Positions 7,720 through 13,940 of a stretch of 25,476 bases of DNA are shown here, in pieces. The stretch lies in the IMG/VR virus record IMGVR_UViG_3300006641_000163, positions 1 to 25,476 of that record, one strand, 5' to 3'. Numbering within the stretch: position 1 is the first letter of the stretch; every line of letters begins with the position of its first letter. The notes beneath the pieces are model-generated. The model was not told the DNA's origin and searched no databases. It saw only the letters and a program-made list of their open reading frames with translations. The stretch comes from a virus. Made by a program: the position numbers and the translations under genes.

Positions 7720-8099
7720 GCTTGCCCCCTTGCGCGGATGGCTGCGGCGCACTTGTCGATGCCGGCGTGATACAGGCGCACATCGCTGTCGTGCCGCAGT
7801 GCGCGCAGCATGACGTCCTCGTCGCCGGACTTGATCGCATTAGCGGCGCGCAGAGCAGCGCGTGCTTCTTCTCTCAAGTCGCGCTGATCCTCACACACCT
7901 TCGCGCACGCCTCGCGCTCCTCTTTGATCGCGGCCTCGCATTCATCGTGAACGATCTTGTGCCAGCCGATGTCACGCTCTGATGCGACAAGGGTGGCGAA
8001 GCGTTCAAGTTTTTGCTCATCAGCCATTGCAATGCCAAGCCCCGGCTGAAACGCCATTCCAGCCTCCCGCGCCATGCGGATGATGTCGTCGCGGGTCAT
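7716..8099 (-). CDS. Helical phage protein, 127 aa
   Basis: The product is 127 residues and mostly helical. It has an N-terminal DDIIRMAREAGM segment and a central EREACAKVCEDQ followed by AIRARG at the end, a combination common in phage hypotheticals. Two Cys in the C-x3-C spacing lie near residue 64. Both ends overlap neighbours by ATGA. No enzymatic function is recognised. Confidence 0.65.
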   Translation of the reverse strand: MTRDDIIRMAREAGMAFQPGLGIAMADEQKLERFATLVASERDIGWHKIVHDECEAAIKEEREACAKVCEDQRDLREEARAALRAANAIKSGDEDVMLRALRHDSDVRLYHAGIDKCAAAIRARGQA

Positions 8100-8329
8100 G
8101 CTTGCCCCTCCGCTTTGGCGATGGCGGCGCGGGCGTTATGCAAAGCCATCCCATATGCGCTTAGATCTGGCGCAGTGGTTAAGCTTTTCAACGCCTCCAG
8201 CAGTTCCTGATTCACCGCATGCAGGCGGCGCAGTTCGGCGGCGGCTTGTGCTTGTTCTGGATCGCCAACGTGCAGACTGCACGACTCAAGCGCATCAGCC
8301 AGCCGCAGGGCTTCGGGTTGTGTGGTCAT
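8096..8329 (-). CDS. Small helical phage protein, 77 aa
   Basis: The ATG at 8329 is preferred over a GTG at 8335 because GAGGT lies 4 nt upstream. The product MTTQPEALRLADALE, then AAAELRRLHAVNQELLEALKSL, is two amphipathic helices of a kind found in very many phage accessory regions. It could dimerise as a short coil. Function unknown. Confidence 0.65.
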   Translation of the reverse strand: MTTQPEALRLADALESCSLHVGDPEQAQAAAELRRLHAVNQELLEALKSLTTAPDLSAYGMALHNARAAIAKAEGQA

Positions 8330-8336
8330 GCTCACC

Positions 8337-8504
8337 TCACGCGATCAGCAGCCCCACGACCACCAGCACCACGACGGCCGCAACGACCAACGCAAAGAGG
8401 CCCACGGCCTCGAGCTGCTGATCGTCGCCGTCGCGCAGCTCGCACGCCTCAGGCGTGGAGCATGCCTCGCGTCCCTGGTTGCAGGGGCCATGGCAGTGCT
8501 TCAT
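8337..8504 (-). CDS. Small single-span membrane protein, 55 aa
   Basis: The ATG at 8504 overlaps the upstream stop (ATGA). The first 30 residues are soluble and Cys-rich (KHCHGPCNQGREACSTPEAC, four Cys). Residues 33-55 form one hydrophobic helix of Val, Ala, Leu and Ile that runs to the C-terminus. It is probably an inner-membrane protein with a cytoplasmic Cys-rich domain; a holin-like or superinfection role is possible but unsupported. Its location among accessory genes gives no functional hint. Confidence 0.6.
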   Translation of the reverse strand: MKHCHGPCNQGREACSTPEACELRDGDDQQLEAVGLFALVVAAVVVLVVVGLLIA

Positions 8505-8701
8505 TGCTCGGCCCCCTGCTGAGTCTCGGCCTCCAGTTGCGAACGCAGGCGATCGATGCGCGTCTCGTGGTACAGCACCATCGCGCTGGCGTAGTCGCGT
8601 GCGGACTGAGCCTCGAGCAGGGCCCGGCGTGCGTCGTCGAGTTCGGTGGCCATGATGGCGGCGGGCGCAGGTTTGCGCAGCAGGTTGATGAAGGCCTTCA
8701 C
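8501..8701 (-). CDS. Short coiled-coil protein, GTG start, 66 aa
   Basis: The GTG at 8701 overlaps the preceding TGA (GTGA), and GGAGG lies about 8 nt upstream. The product begins with a short basic segment (KAFINLLRKPAPAA), followed by a long amphipathic helix (ATELDDARRALLEAQSARDY, then YHETRIDRLRSQLEAE). This helix type is common in phage accessory proteins. No function is recognised. Confidence 0.6.
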   Translation of the reverse strand: MKAFINLLRKPAPAAIMATELDDARRALLEAQSARDYASAMVLYHETRIDRLRSQLEAETQQGAEQ

Positions 8702-8841
8702 AGCAGCGCCTCCCCGACGTCGTCGAGCATCTCGGCAACAGCCTGAGCAGGCGTGGGCTTCTTGAACCAGTCGGCCGGCAGAAGCTGGCGGCCGTCCTCG
8801 TCGTACTGAGGGAACGGCCAGTTGGGGTTGAACTCTTTCAT
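8698..8841 (-). CDS. Very short protein, first gene of a leftward operon, 47 aa
   Basis: A frame of 48 codons runs from ATG 8841 (GGAG 7 nt upstream) to TGA 8698, which overlaps the next GTG. The product is MKEFNPNWPFPQYDEDGRQL, then PADWFKKPTPAQAVAEMLDD and VGEALL. It directly follows a promoter at 8877-8906, so it would be the first gene of that transcript. Function unknown; the coding call rests on ribosome site, coupling and codon use like its neighbours. Confidence 0.6.
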   Translation of the reverse strand: MKEFNPNWPFPQYDEDGRQLLPADWFKKPTPAQAVAEMLDDVGEALL

Positions 8842-8876
8842 CGTCGTCTCCGATGCGTGCAACAGCGCACAGTCCG

Positions 8877-8906
8877 AGTATAAGCAATGTGATGTTTCAA
8901 CCGCAA
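8877..8906 (-). promoter_or_regulatory. Leftward promoter with operator-like half-site
   Basis: On the minus strand TTGCGG (8901-8906) and TATACT (8877-8882) are 18 bp apart. The spacer contains CATCACATTGC (8884-8894), matching the recurrent operator core ATCACA-tTG. The promoter would drive the small-gene operon that starts at 8841, under the same regulator as the early rightward units. Confidence 0.55.
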
Positions 8907-9247
8907 GCCCTGTCGACGTAGTCGGCTAACAGCATGCCGGCGCGCTGCAGCAGCTCGTCGTGGTTCTCTGCGCGCTCGATGTGCTTGCGCTTCCAGTCCC
9001 AGAACTGCCAGCACAGGGCGCTGAACTCGGCCGGGTGCTTGGCCGACAGCCACTCGAGGCCGGCGCGGCAGGCGCGGACCTCCAAGCTGCTGTAGCCGTC
9101 GGCGTCCTCGGACTGCGCCAGCTCCGGCAGCAGGCGGCGGAACATGGGGCTGACCTCGCCCCAGGTGAGCTCGGTCTGAGCTCCGCGCCAGTCGTCGCTG
9201 ACGCAAATGCTCACCAGCTCGCCGATCCAGTCGGGCTGAAGTCTCAT
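8897..9247 (-). CDS. Unknown helical protein, 116 aa
   Basis: The ATG at 9247 overlaps the RusA-like stop (ATGA); an in-frame ATG at 9253 is possible. The product is rich in Trp and Leu (WIGELVSICVSDDWRGAQTE, then LPELAQSEDADGYSSLEVRA and LCWQFWDWKRKHIERAE). It has the look of a helical regulator and lies next to the resolvase, where lambdoid phages place antiterminator-type genes, but no antiterminator motif or zinc site is visible. Its 3' end overlaps the -35 region of the promoter at 8877-8906. Confidence 0.6.
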   Translation of the reverse strand: MRLQPDWIGELVSICVSDDWRGAQTELTWGEVSPMFRRLLPELAQSEDADGYSSLEVRACRAGLEWLSAKHPAEFSALCWQFWDWKRKHIERAENHDELLQRAGMLLADYVDRACG

Positions 9248-9627
9248 CGGCATGTCATCCGCACGAGAACCTGGCCGCCCTTGACCGGCTCGCCGACCTC
9301 GAACGACAGCCGCCAGTGGCGGTCGTCGACCCCGGTGGCGTCGGCCAGGCCGTCCAGGCCTGCCTTCATGCTGGCCAGCATGTTGTCCCAGTCCCGGCCG
9401 CGCTTGTCGGGCGGGAAGAAGGTCAGATCGACCGCCAGGCTCGTTTTGCCGGCCAGGACAGCCCGTACCCCTGCCGCGGTCGCGATCGCCCGGCAGCGGG
9501 CCCGGAAAGCCTTCTTGGCCTTGGCTGTGGTGGCCCAGTGCTGGCGAGCGTTGGGGGACAACTTGGGTGAAGGCCAGGGCAGATCCAGGTCAAAAGTTAG
9601 CGTCTGCTCACCAGGCATTTCGGTCAT
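9244..9627 (-). CDS. rusA: RusA-like Holliday junction resolvase
   Basis: This 127-residue protein (start ATG 9627, GGAAGGGGG upstream) has the RusA layout. PSPKLSPNARQHW lies near the N-terminus. The acidic motif RGRDWDN is at residues 77-82 (D79 and D81 as metal ligands), a helix with K88 follows, and GVDDRHW with D101/D102 is near the C-terminus. RusA dimers cut four-way junctions during phage recombination and resolve branched DNA before packaging. A longer frame reaches 9711, but its extra residues cover the repeat region. It is the first gene left of the putative origin. Confidence 0.85.
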   Translation of the reverse strand: MTEMPGEQTLTFDLDLPWPSPKLSPNARQHWATTAKAKKAFRARCRAIATAAGVRAVLAGKTSLAVDLTFFPPDKRGRDWDNMLASMKAGLDGLADATGVDDRHWRLSFEVGEPVKGGQVLVRMTCR

Positions 9628-9648
9628 CGGCAACCCCCTTCCGCTCAG

Positions 9649-9958
9649 CATCCGCAACCTCTTAGAGGGTTGCGGATGAGCGGATGAAGCCGGCCCGCTT
9701 TTCTTACGCATCTCATCCGCACGGATGAGAACCCGCGTATTTGCTTGCTTTCCAGCGTAGTGCCCACTAACTTAGACGCTTGACTTGCGGATGAGATGCG
9801 GATGAGAACCCCGTGCGGATGACCCCAAAAAACGGTTCTCATCCGCAAGCTAGAATTTTGTTGAGCTTTCGCTCGTAAGTCTATGTCAGCACTCATCTTT
9901 TACCTCCAACTACTTCACAACTGTAAATGTCATCCGCAAGCCCCCGTGCGGATGAGAA
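9649..9958. repeat. Cluster of GCGGATGAGAA repeats (iteron-like), candidate origin
   Basis: Eleven copies of a GCGGATGA-core repeat occur in 310 bp. Seven are on the plus strand (starting at 9672, 9680, 9722, 9787, 9798, 9815, 9948) and four on the minus strand (ending at 9655, 9720, 9846, 9937). The longest form is about GCGGATGAGAACC. Two pairs are perfect or near-perfect palindromes: TCTCATCCG-CA-CGGATGAGA at 9711-9730, and arms CATCCGCAAC/GTTGCGGATG at 9649-9678. A repeat-free, AT-richer stretch lies at 9847-9928 and holds an operator-like TTCACAACTGT (9914-9924). Irregular spacing excludes CRISPR. The position beside the primase-helicase gene suggests a replication origin. No gene is convincing between 9628 and 10000. 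Confidence 0.65.
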
Positions 9959-10000
9959 TGTCGTCAAAGTAAGGCTTGGTTGACACTTTCCGTTTACACC

Positions 10001-12031
10001 TCAGTCAGCCGATCTAGACGCTTCCTGCGCCTCGATCGCGAGCTCCGCGGTCATTGAAAGGTGGTCGATCGCCTGCTCTGTGAGCTCCCATCCGTTCTTG
10101 CGATTGGCCCCCTGGACGGCCATTCCGTTGTCCTTCATGGCCTTCATGATGTTGCTCAGAGCGCGCTCGGAGCAGCCCAGGTTGGTGGCCATGACAGGCG
10201 CGCCAGGCCAGCCCTTTTGCATCAGCTTGACCACGTCGATGGCATTGATGGGCTGGCCGTTGATGCGTGATCCGACCTTGATGTCGAGCGGGTTGCCGTC
10301 GAACTGAATGTAGGCGCCGGTGATCTCGACGTCGCACGAGTCCACCACCCCGAGGCCGATCTGGGTAATCTTGAAGCGCTTGGCCTCAGGCATCTCGGCG
10401 TCCTTCATCTTGGTCACCTTGAGCTCCAAGATGCCGCCGGTGCCCTTGACCTGGAACTCCTGGTCCATGGCCGCCTTGAAGGCGCTGGAGCCTCTGGCGC
10501 GGTCCATCTCGTGGCCTGAGTGGTGGACGGTCAGGTTGTGGCAGTGGTACTCGCGCCTGATCTCGTCTGTGGCCTCGATGAAGCGGTTGGCGTCCTGCTG
10601 CTTGTTCTCGTCTCCGTCGCCAAAGTTGCGGGCCAGGGTGTCGATGACGACCAGCGCCGGGATCTGGCCAGTCTCGGCGATCATGCGGTTGATTTCGGCC
10701 TTGAGCTTGTCTGGTGCGTCCGGGTCCAGCATCTGCACGGCGTGGTTGGACTTGAAGAGCGGCGTGTCCTTGGTGATGGCCACCCCAGTGGCCTTGGACC
10801 ATGCTGCAAAACGCCTGGCCAGGCCCTGGTGGCCCTCGCCTGCGATGTAGAACACGGCGCCCTGCTTGACTGGGCATCCGAACCAAGGCGTGCCTGTGGC
10901 CACGCTGCAGGCCATGGACACGGCCACAAAGCTCTTGCCACCGCCTGACGGGCCGTAGAGCATGCCGAGCGCGTCCGCCTCGACGTATCCCTCGATGATC
11001 CAGTCGATGGACTTGATCTCGCCCAGCAGCTCGTGGACGGGGGTGAACAGGGGCTTGTCGGGCAGGATCTCGCCCGTCTCGTTGTCGATCGTGGGTGGAG
11101 GTGCCAGCGGCCGAAACTTCTCCTGCGCCGTGCTCACGCTGCGTGGGATGTCGTTGTAGCGTGCGAGCCAGCGGTCGTCCTTCGGCGCCAGGGAGGCGTC
11201 CATCAGGCCACGCAGCAGGTTGACGATCGCCCCGCCCTTGGCGCCTGAGGCCACCATGCTGGCGGCCACCATGTTCAGGCTGTCGTGCAGGTTCTCGCCG
11301 CGGATGATGTTGGTCGTCAGGATGCGCAGCCGCTCATCCTGCTCGCCCATGTGCATGGACGGTGCGGATGCCTCATGCGCATGCTCTGTGCGCAGGGTCT
11401 CAAGGTCGATGCCGAAGATGGCGGCGGCGTCTTCGAGGCTGTAGCGTGCCTTGGGGTTCCAGTACTCCACGACGTGAGCGAACGGCCCGCTGTCTCGTGG
11501 CTTCTGGTTCTGCCCGATGGGCAGGCGGACGTACCGCACGGCGTTGTTGCCCGACTTGTCCGCCTTGATGTAGCCCCGCTCGGCCATCGCGGTGACCAGC
11601 CGGGTGACGAGCTCGAGGTTCGCGCAGTCGGGGTCCTTGGTGTCGAGCAGGATGCCGATCTGGCGCTTGCCGGGGCTGGTCTCGATGCCCCAGCTTGGCG
11701 TGCCCTGCAGGTCTTCTGGATTGACGTCGTCGGCCACCAGCGCCAGCAGGCGCGTGAAGTGGCTCTTGCGCCGGTGCATGACGCCTTCGAGGGGTCTGAC
11801 CGCGCCCACCGAGAAGTAGGTGTTCTGCCTGCCCCACCCGTCGACCTCGGCCGCGTGCAGGGCTGGGTTGTAGGCCTTGCCTGACCAGCTCGCCTGGTCC
11901 GAGTTGGGGTTGCCGATGAAGGCGTTGACCCACACCGTCGATCCGCGAGGGGCTGCAGCGAGCACCTCCTGGAGGAACTCGCTGTTGGTCACGACTACAC
12001 CATTGTGATGTTCATTGCTGCTGCTGTTCAC
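10001..12031 (-). CDS. Primase-helicase: RepB-like primase plus RepA-like ATPase
   Basis: This is a 676-residue fusion. The N-terminal third matches a RepB/archaeo-eukaryotic-type primase: ALVADDVN (D101/D102), ETSPGKRQIGILLD (117-130) and RYVRLPIGQNQK (166-176). The middle is a RepA-like RecA-fold helicase: Walker A GPSGGGKS (360-367), GEG (398-400), Walker B VVIDTLAR (461-468), then VHHSGH (502-507) and RGSSA (513-517). The C-terminal 70 residues look like a winged helix (VMATNLGCSERALSNIMKAM). It would unwind and prime phage DNA, with iterons just downstream as likely target. The start is GTG 12031, with AAGGG upstream. An operator-like site lies inside codons 7-13. Confidence 0.85.
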   Translation of the reverse strand: MNSSSNEHHNGVVVTNSEFLQEVLAAAPRGSTVWVNAFIGNPNSDQASWSGKAYNPALHAAEVDGWGRQNTYFSVGAVRPLEGVMHRRKSHFTRLLALVADDVNPEDLQGTPSWGIETSPGKRQIGILLDTKDPDCANLELVTRLVTAMAERGYIKADKSGNNAVRYVRLPIGQNQKPRDSGPFAHVVEYWNPKARYSLEDAAAIFGIDLETLRTEHAHEASAPSMHMGEQDERLRILTTNIIRGENLHDSLNMVAASMVASGAKGGAIVNLLRGLMDASLAPKDDRWLARYNDIPRSVSTAQEKFRPLAPPPTIDNETGEILPDKPLFTPVHELLGEIKSIDWIIEGYVEADALGMLYGPSGGGKSFVAVSMACSVATGTPWFGCPVKQGAVFYIAGEGHQGLARRFAAWSKATGVAITKDTPLFKSNHAVQMLDPDAPDKLKAEINRMIAETGQIPALVVIDTLARNFGDGDENKQQDANRFIEATDEIRREYHCHNLTVHHSGHEMDRARGSSAFKAAMDQEFQVKGTGGILELKVTKMKDAEMPEAKRFKITQIGLGVVDSCDVEITGAYIQFDGNPLDIKVGSRINGQPINAIDVVKLMQKGWPGAPVMATNLGCSERALSNIMKAMKDNGMAVQGANRKNGWELTEQAIDHLSMTAELAIEAQEASRSAD
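11996..12011. promoter_or_regulatory. Operator-like site inside start of primase-helicase gene
   Basis: The minus strand reads ACATCACAATGGTGTA, matching the recurrent TATCACAAtGnTG core. It lies about 20-36 bp downstream of the GTG start and encodes His-His-Asn-Gly. Binding here would block elongation rather than initiation. It may be a weaker member of the family. Confidence 0.45.
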
Positions 12032-12189
12032 GCGAGCCCTTCCCTACTTTGGGGGAAGTGTGCCCGGCTGCTGAGGGTGCTGCCATCTTGTTCTTCCACT
12101 GAGAACGCCACACTGTGAAACCTTCGGCAGGCGGGTGTGGTGACCGCTCTTCGGGAGCTACCCTAGCCGAGGCCCAATTCTGTCCGTCA

Positions 12190-12205
12190 GATCACCATTG
12201 TGATA
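12190..12205. promoter_or_regulatory. Operator-like palindrome upstream of primase-helicase
   Basis: The sequence GATCACCATTGTGATA has perfect ATCAC/GTGAT arms. It lies in the 210-bp space between cro and the primase-helicase gene, which also holds a weaker relative at 12109-12121 (CACACTGTGAAA). I could not assign convincing -35 and -10 boxes for the replication gene in this gap; cro readthrough is possible. Confidence 0.55.
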
Positions 12206-12241
12206 CCTGCGCAAAACGATAAGCGGCGCTTGCGCCCGACT

Positions 12242-12253
12242 TCACGCTCGTGA
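12242..12253. promoter_or_regulatory. Operator-like palindrome at the cro stop codon
   Basis: TCACG-CT-CGTGA is a perfect 12-bp palindrome that includes the cro stop codon. It is continuous with GATA on one side, resembling the TATCACA-nn-TGTGATA family. Confidence 0.4.
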
Positions 12254-12442
12254 TACCTTTTTGCCCAGGATCTCGGGGGAGGCGCGTAGCTTACCCCGAG
12301 TGATGTGCTCGATCCTGAGCTGCTGCAAGTGAGGGATGCGGCCACGCGCTTTCCAGTTGGACAGCGTGGGCTGGGTCACGCCCAGCTTGGTGGCTGCTGC
12401 CACCTGCGTGCCGAAGTGCGCGATGAGGTCGTCGAAGTCCAT
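12242..12442 (-). CDS. Cro-like HTH regulator, 66 aa
   Basis: From ATG 12442 the 66-residue product is a single helix-turn-helix domain (TQVAAATKLGVTQPTLSNWK, residues 12-31). It is followed by RIEHITRGKLRAS, the pattern of YdaS/Cro-type phage regulators. It diverges from the CI-like gene and shares the promoter region with it, as in a lysis-lysogeny switch. Its promoter is at 12473-12501; the leader is about 24 nt and no strong ribosome site is visible. The last codons (GTATCACGAGCGTGA) form an operator-like palindrome at 12242-12253. An upstream in-frame extension to 12562 was rejected because it would cross the promoter. Confidence 0.8.
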   Translation of the reverse strand: MDFDDLIAHFGTQVAAATKLGVTQPTLSNWKARGRIPHLQQLRIEHITRGKLRASPEILGKKVSRA

Positions 12443-12472
12443 TTTGTGGAATGCAGAGTTGCGAATTCGCAG

Positions 12473-12501
12473 AGTATAGGGCGTGTGATGTTCACAGACA
12501 A
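12473..12501 (-). promoter_or_regulatory. cro promoter with operator
   Basis: On the minus strand TTGTCT (12496-12501) and TATACT (12473-12478) are separated by 17 bp. The spacer carries TGTGATGTTCACA (12484-12496), a palindrome with arms TGTGA/TCACA. A bound regulator would occlude RNA polymerase. The divergent repressor leader contains an AGAACCT/AGGTTCT hairpin (12509-12529) with a 7-nt loop, and I could not identify the repressor promoter with confidence. Confidence 0.7.
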
Positions 12502-12554
12502 CAACACCAGAACCTGCCGTCAAGGTTCTGACAGCTTCCGCTCGTCGTTTGTCC

Positions 12555-12899
12555 ATGACCAAGAACTTTGAGAAGCTGACGATCGGCGATAGGCTGCGCT
12601 ACCTGATCGAGGTGCGCGAGTACACGCAAGTAGAGCTGGCGGCCAAGATTGGTCTAACCCAAGCCGCCATCTCGAACATCGTGACGAACTCATCTCGCAA
12701 ACCGAGTGCGCCAACCCTGCTCAAGCTCGCTGCCGCACTGCAAGCCAACCCCGACTGGATCCTGACAGGACAGGGCCAGCCGTTTGAGATCAACACCATC
12801 AGCGCCCAGTCCGAGAAAGACCTCCTGGAAGCGTTCCGCAACATGGACGACCAGGCCAAGGTAGCCCTCCTCGCCGCGGCCAAGGCGATGGCCAAGTAA
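12555..12899 (+). CDS. CI-like HTH repressor without peptidase domain, 114 aa
   Basis: The 114-residue product (ATG 12555; TTG 12549 also possible) has an HTH_3/XRE domain with TQVELAAKIGLTQAAISNIV at residues 24-43 and a helix LLKLAAALQANPDWILTGQG typical of CI-like repressors. The C-terminal 35 residues are helical (SEKDLLEAFRNMDDQAKVAL) and suit dimerisation. There is no LexA/S24 Ser-Lys peptidase domain, so RecA-triggered self-cleavage is not expected. It diverges from cro. No strong ribosome site is visible, which fits a weakly translated or leaderless message. It is a prime candidate to bind the dispersed operator sites. Confidence 0.8.
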   Translation: MTKNFEKLTIGDRLRYLIEVREYTQVELAAKIGLTQAAISNIVTNSSRKPSAPTLLKLAAALQANPDWILTGQGQPFEINTISAQSEKDLLEAFRNMDDQAKVALLAAAKAMAK

Positions 12900-12923
12900 C
12901 CCCCGGCCTGCGGGCCCCGACAG

Positions 12924-12982
12924 TATCACAATGCCCATACATTTTTGTCAACCAATCGCCCATGGACTTCACAACTGTGATG
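12924..12982 (+). promoter_or_regulatory. Paired operator sites before first rightward unit
   Basis: TATCACAATGCCCATA (12924-12939) and TTCACAACTGTGATG (12968-12982) lie 44 bp apart, start to start. The second has a perfect TCACA-AC-TGTGA core and runs into TGTAAT (12981-12986) as a -10 box. The matching -35 position (GCCCAT) is poor, unlike the later modules. This region would control the gene at 13021. Confidence 0.6.
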
Positions 12983-13020
12983 TAATCAATCCCGTCAAGA
13001 GATCAACACGGAGCAACGAG

Positions 13021-13218
13021 ATGCACCACAACAGCTTCAACTTCGAGTACGCCAACGCCACGTCCGCCGAGCTCACCGAGTGGGAAGACGCCGCCCTCCA
13101 GCGCGAGTACGAAAAACAGCAACACGAATACGACGAGTACCAGGCGTGGCAAGACGAGCGCTACGAAGAGTCTGTGCGCAAGTCCTACGAAGCCCGCGGC
13201 CTGGCCAACATTTACTGA
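13021..13218 (+). CDS. Small acidic coiled protein, 65 aa
   Basis: The ATG at 13021 follows GGAG by 7 nt and is preferred over an in-frame ATG at 12931, which would translate the operator region. The product is charged and Tyr/Gln/Glu-rich (ELTEWEDAALQREYEKQQHE, then YDEYQAWQDERYEESVRKSY), a single long acidic helix. Acidic small early proteins are often DNA mimics or inhibitors, but nothing here proves that. It is the first gene of the rightward early region. Confidence 0.6.
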   Translation: MHHNSFNFEYANATSAELTEWEDAALQREYEKQQHEYDEYQAWQDERYEESVRKSYEARGLANIY

Positions 13219-13231
13219 TAGGAGAACCAGC

Positions 13232-13579
13232 ATGATCACTCCCAGCATCAAAGCCCTGCGCACCATCACTTCCAACCTGACTGCTGCGCGCCGCGCAAAA
13301 GCCATTCTCAACATGTCTCGAGCAGAACTCGAAGTCCTGCCCGCTGCAGCCGCACGCATCCGCGAGTGCTACAACCCGCCGAGCACGCCCGACCTGCGCA
13401 TGACCGTACTCAATGACTTGCTCTGCACTCACGGCGTAGAAGCATTCCGTCTGCGCGACGGCAGCAACGTCATGTATCTGAACGCCGGCGACACCTACAC
13501 GCCGACGATCGTGCGGATGCGCGGCAACTACTACGTCCGCGACTGGGGCTCGATTGCTGAGCGCCACGCAGCAGAGTGA
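13232..13579 (+). CDS. Unknown early protein, 115 aa
   Basis: Start ATG 13232, with AGGAG 8 nt upstream, 13 bp after the preceding stop. The N-terminal half is helical and basic (IKALRTITSNLTAARRAKAI). The C-terminal half looks like a small beta domain (VEAFRLRDGSNVMYLNAGDT, then TIVRMRGNYYVRDWGS). I do not recognise it. It ends just before the dual-operator promoter at 13582. Confidence 0.6.
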   Translation: MITPSIKALRTITSNLTAARRAKAILNMSRAELEVLPAAAARIRECYNPPSTPDLRMTVLNDLLCTHGVEAFRLRDGSNVMYLNAGDTYTPTIVRMRGNYYVRDWGSIAERHAAE

Positions 13580-13581
13580 TG

Positions 13582-13623
13582 AATCACATTGCTGTTGACC
13601 TGACTTCACACTTGTGATGTAAT
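13582..13623 (+). promoter_or_regulatory. Dual-operator promoter module 1
   Basis: The -35 TTGACC (13595-13600) and -10 TGTAAT (13618-13623) are 17 bp apart. One operator copy, AATCACATTGCTG (13582-13594), sits immediately upstream of the -35. A second, TTCACACTTGTGATG (13605-13619), with perfect TCACA/TGTGA arms, fills the spacer. The two start exactly 23 bp apart. It drives the gene at 13656. Confidence 0.75.
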
Positions 13624-13655
13624 CCTCTTGTCCCAGCAATCAACCGGAGAGCAGC

Positions 13656-13922
13656 ATGAAGGTTTTTGAATTCGACCCCTCCACCGGCAAGCGCGGCGCT
13701 CAGATCGCCGACATCCAGCGTCCCGACTTCCTGCGCAACACCGGCATGGCCAAGTGCGCCCTGCCCCGCGCAGCCCGCGACACCCAGTGGGCCGTGGCCA
13801 CTGAGGCCTTCGGCCGCAACAACGAGCGGATCGAGTTCGACCGGCCGGTGTGCTTCTGCCTCGGTCAGTGGACCGCCGGCACCGACACGACCTGGCAGTG
13901 GTACGCGCTGCTTCCCAACTGA
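13656..13922 (+). CDS. Unknown early protein, 88 aa
   Basis: Start ATG 13656 with CCGGAGAG upstream. The product MKVFEFDPSTGKRGAQIADI, then IEFDRPVCFCLGQWTAGTDT and WQWYALLPN, appears as a small beta-rich domain. No known motif. It is the first gene of a unit that also includes the gene at 13941, 18 bp downstream. Confidence 0.6.
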   Translation: MKVFEFDPSTGKRGAQIADIQRPDFLRNTGMAKCALPRAARDTQWAVATEAFGRNNERIEFDRPVCFCLGQWTAGTDTTWQWYALLPN

Positions 13923-13940
13923 CATCAACCGGAGACCCAC

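Noticed and set aside
9645-9896. An 83-codon minus-strand frame in the repeat region
   Set aside because: It consists of translated repeats and lacks a ribosome site; codon use differs from neighbours.
9649-9958. CRISPR array
   Set aside because: Repeats are 8-13 bp, on both strands and irregularly spaced; no uniform spacers and no adaptation or effector cas genes.
12225-12236. Terminator after cro
   Set aside because: GGCGC-TT-GCGCC has too short a loop and is followed by only a weak T run.
12931-13020. Upstream extension of the 65-aa early protein
   Set aside because: It would translate an operator and promoter (TTCACAACTGTGATGTAAT); the downstream ATG has a better ribosome site.
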